Assembly: GCF_000425545.1 (NCBI RefSeq)
Contig: NZ_AUDQ01000003.1
Span: 124,001 to 188,000 of the forward strand
DNA length: 64,000 nucleotides
Direction: 5' to 3'
DNA from: Sporosarcina ureae DSM 2281
GTDB lineage: Bacteria; Bacillota; Bacilli; Bacillales_A; Planococcaceae
The notes under the pieces were generated by a model. That model was given only the letters and a program-made list of their open reading frames with translations. It was not told the origin of the DNA and ran no database searches. The stretch's first letter is position 1. Each line of letters starts with the position of its first letter. A program made the translations under genes and the position numbers. This document shows positions 9,602 through 18,145 of this stretch, one piece after another.

Positions 9602-9943
9602 ATGAAGAAAATTCATGAATTTAATGATATCATCCGTAAATTACGAAAAGACTTATTTGGCAAAGGTCCCGAACGAATTCATACAATATTTATTGATAAT
9701 ATGGTTGTCTCTACACTCTACGGTAATTTGACTCCGACAGAACAATTCATAGCAAGAACACCAGAGGGAAAAGAGATGGTCCATCGCGCACGAACTAGCA
9801 TGATTCAGGCAGTCTATGCAAATGAGCCGCCGGAAGGGTTGGAACAATTAGTCGATGCGAAGTTTCTGCATTTATTCAGCGATTTTAAAATCGATGATGA
9901 TATTGCGGTTTCAGTATTTTTATTCGATCGACCGATTGACTAA
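9602..9943 (+). CDS. DUF2294 family protein
   Basis: A 113-residue DUF2294 protein with the family features: a basic N-terminus (KIHEFNDIIRKLRKDLFGKG), then IHTIFIDNMVVSTLYGNLTPTE, and RTSMIQAVYANEPP in the middle. The function is not established. It starts 15 nt before fdhD and diverges from the formate dehydrogenase gene, so a role linked to formate metabolism is inferred from context only. The SD is AAGGAAGTG ahead of the ATG at 9602. A possible sigma-A -10, TATAAT, lies at 9538-9543 without a convincing -35. Confidence 0.85.
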   Translation: MKKIHEFNDIIRKLRKDLFGKGPERIHTIFIDNMVVSTLYGNLTPTEQFIARTPEGKEMVHRARTSMIQAVYANEPPEGLEQLVDAKFLHLFSDFKIDDDIAVSVFLFDRPID

Positions 9944-9958
9944 AAGGGAGGAAGTATT

Positions 9959-10783
9959 ATGAAACAGCAACACCAACGTTCCATTATTCGATATCAGGAT
10001 GGGACAGCCTTTGAAAAAGAAGATCCGGTCGCAGTTGAATATGCAATCACAATTAAACTAAACAATAAAGAATTTGCGACGATTGTATGTACACCAGAAT
10101 ATATCGAGGATATGACAGTAGGATTCTTGGCTTCAGAAGGAGTCGTACCGAAGTGGGAACAAATCAAAGACATTCGACTTGATCTGGAAAACGGCTTCAT
10201 TTACGTCGATACTAACAAAGCCTATCCTTTCTTTGAACAATTGCAAAATAAGCGGTATATCACATCTTGTTGTGGCATGAGCAGACAAGGATTTATCTTT
10301 GCAAACGATGCACTGACAGCGAAAAAGATGGATGGTATTTCTGTTGAACTGACACCCGGACAAATATTTTCCTTGATGAATCAAATGGAAGAACAGGCAG
10401 AAATGTTCCGACATACTGGTGGCGTTCATAATGCTGCTTTATGCGCGCCTAATCAATTGCTATTATCTCGAATGGATATCGGCCGCCATAATGCATTAGA
10501 TAAAATTTATGGTCACTGTTTGAAAAACAATATTTCTGTACGAGATAAGATCATTGTATTCAGTGGACGAATCTCCTCCGAAATTTTGCTTAAAGTCGCT
10601 AAGATCGGTTGTGAAATTGTATTATCAAAATCTGCACCTACTGAATTAGCTTTGAGCTTAGCAGACGATTTAGGAATAACGACGGTCGGTTTCATACGCG
10701 GAGGATCTTTTAACGTGTACACACATCCTGAAAGAATCGTTATGGGTGACACTACTCTTTTTTCCGACTACAGGAAAAAATAA
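9959..10783 (+). CDS. fdhD: FdhD, formate dehydrogenase sulfurtransferase
   Basis: 274 residues. FdhD passes sulfur from a cysteine desulfurase to the bis-MGD cofactor, and formate dehydrogenase is inactive without it. Family motifs seen are YITSCCGMSRQGF (sulfur-carrying cysteine loop), RHTGGVHNAALC, RMDIGRHNALDKIYG and FSGRISSEILLKVAKIGCEI. The loop reads C-C-G-M-S, whereas the E. coli protein has a CxxC pair, so sulfur transfer probably relies on one or both adjacent cysteines. GGGAGG precedes the ATG, and it is co-directional with the DUF2294 gene. Confidence 0.95.
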   Translation: MKQQHQRSIIRYQDGTAFEKEDPVAVEYAITIKLNNKEFATIVCTPEYIEDMTVGFLASEGVVPKWEQIKDIRLDLENGFIYVDTNKAYPFFEQLQNKRYITSCCGMSRQGFIFANDALTAKKMDGISVELTPGQIFSLMNQMEEQAEMFRHTGGVHNAALCAPNQLLLSRMDIGRHNALDKIYGHCLKNNISVRDKIIVFSGRISSEILLKVAKIGCEIVLSKSAPTELALSLADDLGITTVGFIRGGSFNVYTHPERIVMGDTTLFSDYRKK

Positions 10784-10785
10784 TA

Positions 10786-10814
10786 TTGACAATTTTGTGA
10801 ATTGATAATACTAT
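10786..10814 (+). promoter_or_regulatory. Sigma-A promoter for the OFA antiporter gene
   Basis: A perfect TTGACA (10786-10791), a 17-nt spacer and TACTAT (10809-10814). It would start transcription near 10821 and leave a leader of about 160 nt. Confidence 0.65.
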
Positions 10815-10834
10815 AATCCTTAATCCTATGTTGC

Positions 10835-10942
10835 ATTCCAGTAATTGCATAATTACATTCCTTTTCTTGCCACTTTATGGCTTAGTGATGTGTCAACTAT
10901 CCATTTACGATACCGACTAGTCATGGGGTTAATTACTGGAAT
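10835..10942 (+). promoter_or_regulatory. Structured leader with 12-bp closing stem, upstream of OFA antiporter
   Basis: ATTCCAGTAATT (10835-10846) is exactly complementary to AATTACTGGAAT (10931-10942), enclosing 84 nt. Inside are a small hairpin GCCA/TGGC (10869-10880) and a possible CCAT/ATGG pairing (10901-10904 with 10922-10925). This would make a multi-branched RNA ending 28 nt before the GGAGG. I do not recognise a known riboswitch consensus. Confidence 0.5.
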
Positions 10943-10982
10943 TAGAGCTGTGAAAGGGTTTGGTTAAAAAGGAGGGCTACGA

Positions 10983-12263
10983 ATGAAAAAAACGAAGAAC
11001 AGATGGCTAATCGCGTTATCTGCAGTAGGTATCCACATTTCCATCGGATCTGTTTATGCCTGGAGTAATTTCACTAATCCACTCATTGAAGAGTTTGGAT
11101 GGACCACAAGCCAAGTACAGCTGACGTTTAGTATAGCCATTTTATTTCTTGGTTTATCAGCTGCTTTTTTAGGTCATTTTGTAGAAAAATACGGTCCAAG
11201 AAAAGCAGGATTACTTGCGGCTGTGTTCTTCGGAGTGGGAGTGACGGGTTCCGGACTCGCAGTAGGAATGTCTTCATTACCTATGCTGTATGTCTTTTAC
11301 GGTATGCTCGGTGGAATTGGCTTAGGTGTAGGATATATTGCACCTGTTTCTACACTCGTCAAATGGTTCCCTGACCGCAGAGGTCTGGCTACGGGACTGG
11401 CTATCATGGGCTTTGGATTCGCGGCAGCTATCAGTAGTCCAATCATGGAATACTTGATCGTCAACGTAGGATTACAAAACACTTTTTATATTCTTGGTGT
11501 ATCGTATTTCCTTATCATGTTGCTTTCTTCTCTTTATCTAGAAAAGCCGGAAGAAGGGTGGGCACCGCCTGGATTTATTGAAAAAGTTCGTTCAGGTAAA
11601 ACTGATGTTAAAGAAGATCTTGCTCAATTAACAGCAAATCAAGCAGTCAAAACGAAACGTTTTTATTATTTATGGCTAATGCTCTTTATTAACGTCACGT
11701 GCGGTATTGCGATTCTATCTGCCGCCAAACCTATGGCGATTGACAGTATTGGTATGACGACTATTCAAGCAGCTGCACTAGTTGGTGTACTAGGTATCTT
11801 TAACGGGGCCGGAAGACTTGGCTGGGCTGCGATTTCGGATTATATCGGGCGCCCGAATACGTATACCACCTTCTTCGTCGTTCAGCTTATTCTGTTCGCT
11901 GTTTTACCGTTCACTACAAACGCAATTATTTTCCAAGTCATACTAGCCGTAATCTATACATGCTATGGAGGAGGTTTCGCTTCTATACCAGCGTATATTG
12001 GTGATATTTTTGGAACGAGACAACTTGGGGCTATCCACGGCTACATTTTGACAGCTTGGTCTGCTGCTGGTGTGGCAGGGCCGATGTTTGCCGCTTGGAT
12101 GAAAGATACTACAGGTAGTTATGAAAGCAGCTTACTGTTCTTCGCTGGCTTATTCGCAGTCGCTCTAGTAATTTCCTTACTCATTCGTGTGGACATTAAA
12201 AGACTACGCAATGAAAAAGAAGAAATTATTCCAGCAGAACCTGCTATAGCCGCAACAAAATAA
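10983..12263 (+). CDS. OFA-family MFS transporter (oxalate/formate antiporter type)
   Basis: A 426-residue, 12-helix major facilitator of the oxalate/formate antiporter family. It starts with the typical RWLIALSAVGIHISIGSVYAW, and the loop 2-3 motif is GHFVEKYGPRKAG. The substrate cannot be read from sequence, but its place directly after fdhD and opposite the formate dehydrogenase supports formate or another small monocarboxylate. GGAGGG lies just upstream of the ATG. The gene has its own strong promoter and an unusual leader, and ends at a long bidirectional terminator. Confidence 0.9.
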   Translation: MKKTKNRWLIALSAVGIHISIGSVYAWSNFTNPLIEEFGWTTSQVQLTFSIAILFLGLSAAFLGHFVEKYGPRKAGLLAAVFFGVGVTGSGLAVGMSSLPMLYVFYGMLGGIGLGVGYIAPVSTLVKWFPDRRGLATGLAIMGFGFAAAISSPIMEYLIVNVGLQNTFYILGVSYFLIMLLSSLYLEKPEEGWAPPGFIEKVRSGKTDVKEDLAQLTANQAVKTKRFYYLWLMLFINVTCGIAILSAAKPMAIDSIGMTTIQAAALVGVLGIFNGAGRLGWAAISDYIGRPNTYTTFFVVQLILFAVLPFTTNAIIFQVILAVIYTCYGGGFASIPAYIGDIFGTRQLGAIHGYILTAWSAAGVAGPMFAAWMKDTTGSYESSLLFFAGLFAVALVISLLIRVDIKRLRNEKEEIIPAEPAIAATK

Positions 12264-12265
12264 AA

Positions 12266-12307
12266 GATCGCGAACGTCATTTTAAAAACAAAATGATGTT
12301 CGCGACC
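12266..12307. terminator. Bidirectional terminator
   Basis: An 18-bp stem with two G-U pairs (GATCGCGAACGTCATTTT with AAAATGATGTTCGCGACC) followed by TTTATTTTT. It lies between the convergent OFA and metallopeptidase genes. Confidence 0.85.
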
Positions 12308-12308
12308 T

Positions 12309-13154
12309 TTATTTTTCGGTTTGCTTAAATGTGTCTCCACCATCAATCGTACCTAATTCAAAGCCATGTTCAAACCAATAAATTCGTTGTTTTGCTGTAC
12401 CGTGTGTGAAACTCTCTGGAACAACATACCCTCTTGCACGTTTTTGGATCGTGTCGTCACCAACCGCACCCGCGGCAGTAATCGCTTCTTGCAAATCTCC
12501 TTGCTCCAAGTAGCCCCGTCCTTTCGCATGATGTGCCCATACTCCTGCAAAATAATCTGCCTGCAACTCAAATCTCACTAAATATTTATTAAATTCCTCT
12601 TCACTCATTTTTTGACGTAACGGCATCACTTGATCCGAAATACCAAGTAGCGTCTGCACATGGTGTCCTACTTCGTGCGCTACTACATAGGCCATAGCAA
12701 AATCACCGGGTGCTTTAAATGTACTCTTTAACTCATTATAAAATGCTAAGTCAATATACAATTTTTGATCGCCCGGACAATAAAATGGCCCTGCAGCAGC
12801 ACTTCCGTATCCACAGGCTGTATCCACTTGTCCTGAATAAAGAACTAGTGTAGGATTCTCATACTGAATTCCTTGTTGAGCAAATAACTCGGACCAAATA
12901 TCTTCTGTATCCGCGAGCACAACCGAAACAAAATCCGCCAATTCTTTGTCTTGTTCGGTTTCCACGTACGGCTGATCGGGTACTGCTGAACTATTATCTA
13001 ATAAATCAGTTGGATTTCCACCTAAAATGAGAAATAATATAATACCGACAATTCCAAGACCACCACCGCCTAATGCGATCGCACCTCCGCCTCTACCACT
13101 CCTCCCTCTTTGATCCTCTACATTTGAACTTTTTCTGCGTCCATCTGTTTTCAT
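12309..13154 (-). CDS. Neutral zinc metallopeptidase (YpfJ family), membrane anchored
   Basis: 281 residues. After a basic, Gly-rich N-terminus one transmembrane segment (LGIVGIILFLILGG) spans residues about 31-44. The catalytic part lies outside the membrane and has HEVGHHVQ, an HExxH zinc site, followed by ELQADYFAGVWAHHA, which supplies the third ligand region. The family (PF04228, YpfJ in E. coli) has no assigned physiological substrate. The start ATG follows GAGGGAG. It is monocistronic, with a terminator at its end. Confidence 0.9.
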   Translation of the reverse strand: MKTDGRRKSSNVEDQRGRSGRGGGAIALGGGGLGIVGIILFLILGGNPTDLLDNSSAVPDQPYVETEQDKELADFVSVVLADTEDIWSELFAQQGIQYENPTLVLYSGQVDTACGYGSAAAGPFYCPGDQKLYIDLAFYNELKSTFKAPGDFAMAYVVAHEVGHHVQTLLGISDQVMPLRQKMSEEEFNKYLVRFELQADYFAGVWAHHAKGRGYLEQGDLQEAITAAGAVGDDTIQKRARGYVVPESFTHGTAKQRIYWFEHGFELGTIDGGDTFKQTEK

Positions 13155-13370
13155 ACTATCTCCCTCGTTTCGACTTTATCTGAGCTGATCTCTACATAAT
13201 TATGTACATGCTGCTTGATTACAATTTACCCATTTTCTTAACGAAACAAACAAGACGAACATCTTATTGGTTGAGCGATTTATTGCGAATTGGCAGATAG
13301 CTATTCCCCATGTAGAGTTTTTCCTATATACTTTACTTTAGGTTTGTAAACTAATGAAGGAGTGATTTTG

Positions 13371-14465
13371 TTGAGTAATCAAAAGTCTGTCTATAATTTT
13401 AACGCGGGGCCATCCGCTCTTCCACGCGAAGTTCTAGAAAAAGCACAATCTGAACTAGTAGATTTCAAAGAATCCGGAATGTCTATTATGGAAATGAGTC
13501 ACCGCAGTGCTACTTATGAACAAGTACATAATCAAGCAATTGAACGTTTGCGTTCGTTATTCGCAATTCCTGAAAACTATGAAGTATTATTCTTGCAAGG
13601 TGGAGCCAGTTTACAATTTGCAATGGTACCGATGAACTTCTTAGCCGAGGGTAAAAAAGCGAGCTATATCATGTCAGGCGCATGGTCAGACAAAGCACTT
13701 AAAGAAGCAAAAACAATCGGTGAAGTATACGAAGCAGCTTCTACAAAAGATGTGAATTATAATCGCGTCCCATCTTCCGAAGAAATTACATTTGAGGAAA
13801 CGGATGCATACGTGCATATTACATCAAATAACACAATTTTCGGCACACAATTCCACGATTTCCCTTCCACTGGAAATGTTCCGTTGATCGCGGATATGTC
13901 AAGTGATATTCTGTCAAGACCAATCGATGTAAGTAAATTCGGAATGATCTATGCTGGCGCACAAAAAAACCTTGGGCCTTCAGGTGTTACAGTTGCAATT
14001 ATTCGCAAAGACTTGTTGGATCATGCGAATAGCGGAATTCCGGCTATTTTGAAATATAGTACACATTCGTCAAGTAACTCTTTATATAACACACCACCGT
14101 CTTTCGGTATTTATATGTTGGGTGAAGTTCTTGGTTGGATGCAACAACAAGGCGGCTTGGAAAAGATCGCAAAGCGCAATGAAGAAAAAGCGAACTTAAT
14201 CTATGACGTGATTGACAACAGCAATGGTTTCTATACAGGACATGCTGAAAAAGGCAGTCGTTCATTGATGAACATCACGTTCCGTGTAGCAGATGAAGAA
14301 TTGGAAAAACAATTCTTACAAGAAGCCAAAGAGGCAGGATTCGTCGGGCTGAACGGCCACCGTTCCGTAGGCGGATGTCGTGCCTCAGCTTACAATGCAG
14401 TACCAGTTGAAGCATGTCAGGCCTTGCAGAAATTCATGCTCGATTTCCAAGAAAAATGTAAATAA
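13371..14465 (+). CDS. serC: Phosphoserine aminotransferase
   Basis: 364 residues. This PLP enzyme converts 3-phosphohydroxypyruvate and glutamate to phosphoserine in serine synthesis. The N-terminus is YNFNAGPSALP, the PLP lysine is K199 in AGAQKNLGPSG, and the C-terminal substrate region is GHRSVGGCRASAYNA. I choose the TTG at 13371, 8 nt after AAGGAG; the in-frame GTG at 13362 touches the SD and is unlikely. The gene stands alone, with a strong hairpin directly after it. Confidence 0.96.
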   Translation: MSNQKSVYNFNAGPSALPREVLEKAQSELVDFKESGMSIMEMSHRSATYEQVHNQAIERLRSLFAIPENYEVLFLQGGASLQFAMVPMNFLAEGKKASYIMSGAWSDKALKEAKTIGEVYEAASTKDVNYNRVPSSEEITFEETDAYVHITSNNTIFGTQFHDFPSTGNVPLIADMSSDILSRPIDVSKFGMIYAGAQKNLGPSGVTVAIIRKDLLDHANSGIPAILKYSTHSSSNSLYNTPPSFGIYMLGEVLGWMQQQGGLEKIAKRNEEKANLIYDVIDNSNGFYTGHAEKGSRSLMNITFRVADEELEKQFLQEAKEAGFVGLNGHRSVGGCRASAYNAVPVEACQALQKFMLDFQEKCK

Positions 14466-14470
14466 ATCAT

Positions 14471-14505
14471 AAAAACCAAGTCACCTCATAAGTGACTTGG
14501 TTTTT
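14471..14505. terminator. Bidirectional terminator after serC
   Basis: A perfect 14-bp stem (AAAAACCAAGTCAC / GTGACTTGGTTTTT) with a 7-nt loop. It also serves the convergent STAS gene, whose stop lies in its edge. Confidence 0.9.
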
Positions 14506-15355
14506 ACTGTTCCATAATTAGAAATTCTTTCGTGAATGCTAATTGCAAGGAACTAAATGTTTGGATATTCGTGAAATCTAAACCAAGCTCTGTCGAAGCT
14601 TGAGCAATTGCTGGCAAGATACCTGTGATCGTGCATTTTGTTCCTAATAAAGATAACACTTTTGTCACCTGGAAAATTTGTTGGGCTACCAGTGTATCAA
14701 TTACGGTCACTCCCGATAAATCAATGAATAAATGTTCAATGTCAGCCTCTAAACTTTTTTCGGGAATACTTTCCAACAAAATGCGTGCTCGCAGTTCATC
14801 CATTTCTCCAATTAGCGGTACTACTCCAATTTTATCGGTAATTTTGATGACTGGTGAGCTCAATTCATTAATCAAACTTTGTTGAACATCGAACTTGCTA
14901 TTGATATATTCATTATAGGTTTCTGCAAAACTGATATAAATCTGATCAAATGCATTATTAAGCGTTTCACTCCACCGCATATAATCTTCGAGTTTAATCT
15001 CATCTGCATTCACTAACTGAAATTTCTTTATTAAGCGCCAGTAAGTTATACGAAGCTTACTCAGAGCCTTTATTACTTCTTCTATGGGTGTATTGCTGTT
15101 CACTCTACTTAGAGCGACAACGGCTGCCCATTCTATTTTATTTTTTTCAAAGATTTCAGGATCATCAAGCAAACTACTAATGACTGTCAAATTCGTGAAT
15201 TTATTTTGTTCCCGAAGTGTTTCTTCCATTTCAGGATGGGCACTAAGCGAATAAATTGAATCTTTTTCCACTTTTCTCATCGCTAGCCAGGAAGTAGTAA
15301 TTTCAGGGAGTTTTCCTAGTAAATACTCGTAAAGTTTAACATCGAGCTGTTTCAT
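14504..15355 (-). CDS. RsbR-type STAS domain protein
   Basis: 283 residues with the layout of B. subtilis RsbR paralogues: a variable helical (globin-like) sensor half and a C-terminal STAS domain from about residue 165. The STAS core is LFIDLSGVTVIDTLVAQQIF; the Thr in VIDT aligns with the phosphorylated threonine of the RsbRA stressosome protein. In stressosomes such proteins sense stress and release RsbT to switch on sigma-B, but no rsbS, rsbT or sigB is nearby, so this is an orphan. The SD AGGAGG precedes the ATG. The unknown gene upstream is 30 nt away and probably co-transcribed. Confidence 0.88.
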   Translation of the reverse strand: MKQLDVKLYEYLLGKLPEITTSWLAMRKVEKDSIYSLSAHPEMEETLREQNKFTNLTVISSLLDDPEIFEKNKIEWAAVVALSRVNSNTPIEEVIKALSKLRITYWRLIKKFQLVNADEIKLEDYMRWSETLNNAFDQIYISFAETYNEYINSKFDVQQSLINELSSPVIKITDKIGVVPLIGEMDELRARILLESIPEKSLEADIEHLFIDLSGVTVIDTLVAQQIFQVTKVLSLLGTKCTITGILPAIAQASTELGLDFTNIQTFSSLQLAFTKEFLIMEQ

Positions 15356-15385
15356 TATATATCCTCCTGAACACGTTCTTCATTT

Positions 15386-15811
15386 CTATTGAATAAATAC
15401 AATTAATTGATTATCTTGAAAGTCAAAGATATTTAATATGACCCCAAAAGCCGTTATGTACTTGTATAAAGATTCGTAATACGTGATACCATATTCTTTT
15501 TCATAGTGCGCAATTGGATAAATATACTGTTCTTCTGTTGGGATGGGCAAGTATTTCCAAGGTCTTGGAGAGGTCTTGGATTTTTCTGCATGTGCATCTA
15601 ATAAAGTACTATAAAAATTCTCTACCTTTTCTTTTGATAGATCATAATATATAACAGAATCCAGTATTTGAATCGTTTCTAGATTCCTTTGCACCCAATG
15701 AACAATTGGATGCTCAATGGGTGCTAAATGAACACGTTTTAAATTATTTTGGGATGTAAGTTCGTTTTGAATATTTAGCTTCTCACGATACATAATATAC
15801 AAAAACTTCAT
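15386..15811 (-). CDS. Hypothetical protein beside the RsbR paralogue
   Basis: A 141-residue protein I do not recognise. It has a good SD (AAAGGAGAGG) before the ATG. It has no signal peptide, no cysteine and no obvious catalytic motif. The composition is aromatic-rich toward the C-terminus (many Tyr in IPTEEQYIYPIAHYEKEYG and the following residues), ending in a hydrophobic beta-like stretch NIFDFQDNQLIVFIQ. It is 30 nt upstream of the RsbR-type gene on the same strand, which suggests a shared transcript and perhaps a shared signalling role. Function unknown. Confidence 0.75.
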   Translation of the reverse strand: MKFLYIMYREKLNIQNELTSQNNLKRVHLAPIEHPIVHWVQRNLETIQILDSVIYYDLSKEKVENFYSTLLDAHAEKSKTSPRPWKYLPIPTEEQYIYPIAHYEKEYGITYYESLYKYITAFGVILNIFDFQDNQLIVFIQ

Positions 15812-15896
15812 TAATTCCTCTCCTTTATAAAAGGTCTTTTAATAAAGCACTTCCTTAATTAGTATACGTAACCCCACACCTATTTATATAGTCTTC

Positions 15897-16154
15897 TTAA
15901 TACTTTGTTCCATCATACCCATACTCATCTAGTAATTCTTCAAAACTTTTATTTTTTTCACGTTCTTTTCGCTCTTGAATACGCTTTTCTTTTTCCTGTT
16001 CCAATTTTATTTCTTCTTCCGCCTTCATTTCTTGTTTCATTCCTTTTAATTTAGCTAACACATCATCGCTCATTAGATCCGAAAGTGAAGTTGCAGAATC
16101 ATCTACTGTATTGCTCTTTTGGTTAGTTGATGCTTTTCGTTGTTTTTTTGACAT
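15897..16154 (-). CDS. yqkE: YqkE-like DUF3886 protein
   Basis: An 85-residue, highly charged protein of the DUF3886 family. A basic N-terminus is followed by SLSDLMSDDVLAKLKGMKQE, a long Glu/Lys helix, and the conserved end REKNKSFEELLDEYGYD. The function is unknown. In B. subtilis yqkE is next to the hydrolase gene yqkD, and a yqkD-like gene lies about 1 kb away here, on the opposite strand, so the neighbourhood is partly kept. The SD is weak (AAGTAGTG). Confidence 0.8.
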   Translation of the reverse strand: MSKKQRKASTNQKSNTVDDSATSLSDLMSDDVLAKLKGMKQEMKAEEEIKLEQEKEKRIQERKEREKNKSFEELLDEYGYDGTKY

Positions 16155-16277
16155 ATTTTCACTACTTTCTATTTACTAAATAATTTGCATTTCATTGTTA
16201 TTATCCAGTTAATTGTCAAGGGTTTTACATTGCCCTTACTCGCTTACATTACGTACAATAGATGGAGGGGGATGTTT

Positions 16278-17174
16278 ATGTATAGTTTACCAAAAAACGT
16301 GACGTTAATCGAGGTTGGACCGCGCGATGGTTTACAAAATGAAAAAAACAGTATTCCTACTGATCAAAAATTAGCTTTTATACATTCTTTACAGCAAGCC
16401 GGCATACAGGAAATGGAAGTGACTTCTTTCGTATCGGCTAAGTGGGTTCCGCAAATGTCTGATTCTAAAGAAATTATGGACCGGGTATGTAAAACAGGCA
16501 GGCAACTTGTCCTCACACCGAACGCACATGGTGTTGAGAATGCCTTAAAAGCTGGCGCAGATAGTGTGGCGGTCTTTGTGGGTGTAAGTGACACATTCAA
16601 TCGACATAATATTAATCGCTCCACTGCGGGAAGCGTGGAGACGCTACGACCTATTGTCAATCAGCTCAAAATAGATCATCACTTTGTTAGAGCCTGTATC
16701 TCCACAGCATTTCACTGTCCGTATGAAGGAGTTATTCCACCTGAACAAACTCTGGCCCTTTGCGAAAAATTTGTCGATATGGGTGTAGATGAATTAAGTG
16801 TGGCCGACACTGACGGTATGGCAAACCCTTTGGGAAGTTTTACTTTATTTAAAACACTAAAGACAAAGTTCCCAAATATTTTGATTACAGCACATTTCCA
16901 TGATACGCGTAAATTAGGATTGGCTAATATTTATGCCTCTTTACAAGCAGGGGTTGATCGATTCGATACTTCTGCAGGTGGTCTTGGTGGCTGTCCTTTT
17001 GCGCCTGGTGCTACAGGTAATGTTGCAACGGAAGATGTGTTATATCTATTGCAGTCTGTCGGGATAGAAACTGGGGTTGATATGGATAAAATATGTGATT
17101 CAGTAGATGAAGTTGCACCTTATTTGTCACGTCCTATCGATACCGCAATGTATAACTTATATAAAAGAAAATAG
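16278..17174 (+). CDS. yngG: Hydroxymethylglutaryl-CoA lyase (YngG)
   Basis: 298 residues. It cleaves HMG-CoA to acetoacetate and acetyl-CoA, the last step of leucine breakdown. It has the HMGL TIM-barrel opening VTLIEVGPRDGLQNEK, the substrate loop SFVSAKWVPQMSD, the metal site in ITAHFHDTRKLGLAN, and the signature GGLGGCPFAPGATGNVATED with the catalytic cysteine. I choose the ATG at 16278 (9 nt after GGAGG) over the ATG at 16272 (3 nt). The other leucine-degradation genes of the B. subtilis yng operon are not in the window. It is followed at 21 nt by the hydrolase gene. Confidence 0.94.
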   Translation: MYSLPKNVTLIEVGPRDGLQNEKNSIPTDQKLAFIHSLQQAGIQEMEVTSFVSAKWVPQMSDSKEIMDRVCKTGRQLVLTPNAHGVENALKAGADSVAVFVGVSDTFNRHNINRSTAGSVETLRPIVNQLKIDHHFVRACISTAFHCPYEGVIPPEQTLALCEKFVDMGVDELSVADTDGMANPLGSFTLFKTLKTKFPNILITAHFHDTRKLGLANIYASLQAGVDRFDTSAGGLGGCPFAPGATGNVATEDVLYLLQSVGIETGVDMDKICDSVDEVAPYLSRPIDTAMYNLYKRK

Positions 17175-17195
17175 TAAATAGAAGGGAGGATTTTG

Positions 17196-18119
17196 GTGAA
17201 ACGTAGAGTAATGTATATTGTCGGTATTGCATCAAGTATTATTACAGCGTTTCTAACAATTTTCGGGATTCTTGTCACGAATCGACTGATGTATTTAAAA
17301 ATAAAGGACTCTGAATTTATTTTGCAGCGCGAGATGATTGCTAAACGTTTTGATCATCAGTGGTTTGAAACCGTAAGAAAAGATGACATTTGGATTCCAT
17401 CACCTAACGGTTATAACTTACGTGCAATTTTTTTGCGACCTTTAGATACAACGCGAACGGTTGTGATTTGCCATGGCGTAACGGAAAACAAAGTAAATTC
17501 CATCAAATATGCACGCCTGTTTGAACGCTTAGGATTTAATTCCGTTATTTTTGACCATCGGCGCCATGGTGATTCGGGTGGAAAAACAACGAGTTTTGGA
17601 TTTTATGAAAAAATGGATTTGAAAGAAATTGTGACAGCTGTTCGTAAACGTGTAGGTAAGCGCGCTTTGATTGGCATTCACGGAGAATCTATGGGTGCTG
17701 CCACTACGCTGTTATACGCAGGTACGTATGAGGATGAAGCAGATTTCTATATATCAGATTGTCCATTTTCGGATTTCTCAGAGCAACTATTGCATATCAT
17801 TCGTACAGAGATGCCATTTAAGACTTCCATGAGCTTGCGAATCGCCAATTTATTTTTAAAAATACGTGATGGCTATACTTCTGCAGCTGTGTCTCCCCGC
17901 GAAGTTATGAAGTTTATCGATAAACCCGTATTATTCATACACAGTATGGAAGATACTTTCATTTTGCCTCATATGACGGAAGAGTTATACGAATTAAAAG
18001 AAGGCGATAAAATGATGAAGCTTTTCACAAAAGGGGCACATGCCAAATCTTACAATGATAATCCCGATGAATATCTACAAACGGTTCATAGGTTTTTAAA
18101 TCGATTCCGTTTATATTAA
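17196..18119 (+). CDS. Alpha/beta hydrolase (YqkD-like), membrane anchored
   Basis: A 307-residue alpha/beta hydrolase with one N-terminal membrane segment (YIVGIASSIITAFLTIFGIL), as in B. subtilis YqkD. The nucleophile elbow is GIHGESMGA. The acid is in HSMEDTFILP and the base in KGAHAKSYNDNP. The oxyanion region is VICHGVTENK. The substrate is unknown. The GTG at 17196 lies 6 nt after GGGAGG and is preferred to the TTG three bases upstream. Co-transcription with hmgL is likely from the short gap, though no functional link is evident. Confidence 0.88.
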   Translation: MKRRVMYIVGIASSIITAFLTIFGILVTNRLMYLKIKDSEFILQREMIAKRFDHQWFETVRKDDIWIPSPNGYNLRAIFLRPLDTTRTVVICHGVTENKVNSIKYARLFERLGFNSVIFDHRRHGDSGGKTTSFGFYEKMDLKEIVTAVRKRVGKRALIGIHGESMGAATTLLYAGTYEDEADFYISDCPFSDFSEQLLHIIRTEMPFKTSMSLRIANLFLKIRDGYTSAAVSPREVMKFIDKPVLFIHSMEDTFILPHMTEELYELKEGDKMMKLFTKGAHAKSYNDNPDEYLQTVHRFLNRFRLY

Positions 18120-18145
18120 TGACAATATTATACAGTAAAAACTAA

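Noticed and set aside
16185-16277. A longer N-terminus for hydroxymethylglutaryl-CoA lyase
   Set aside because: The added 31 residues are hydrophobic and unlike the family; the SD lies 9 nt before the ATG at 16278.
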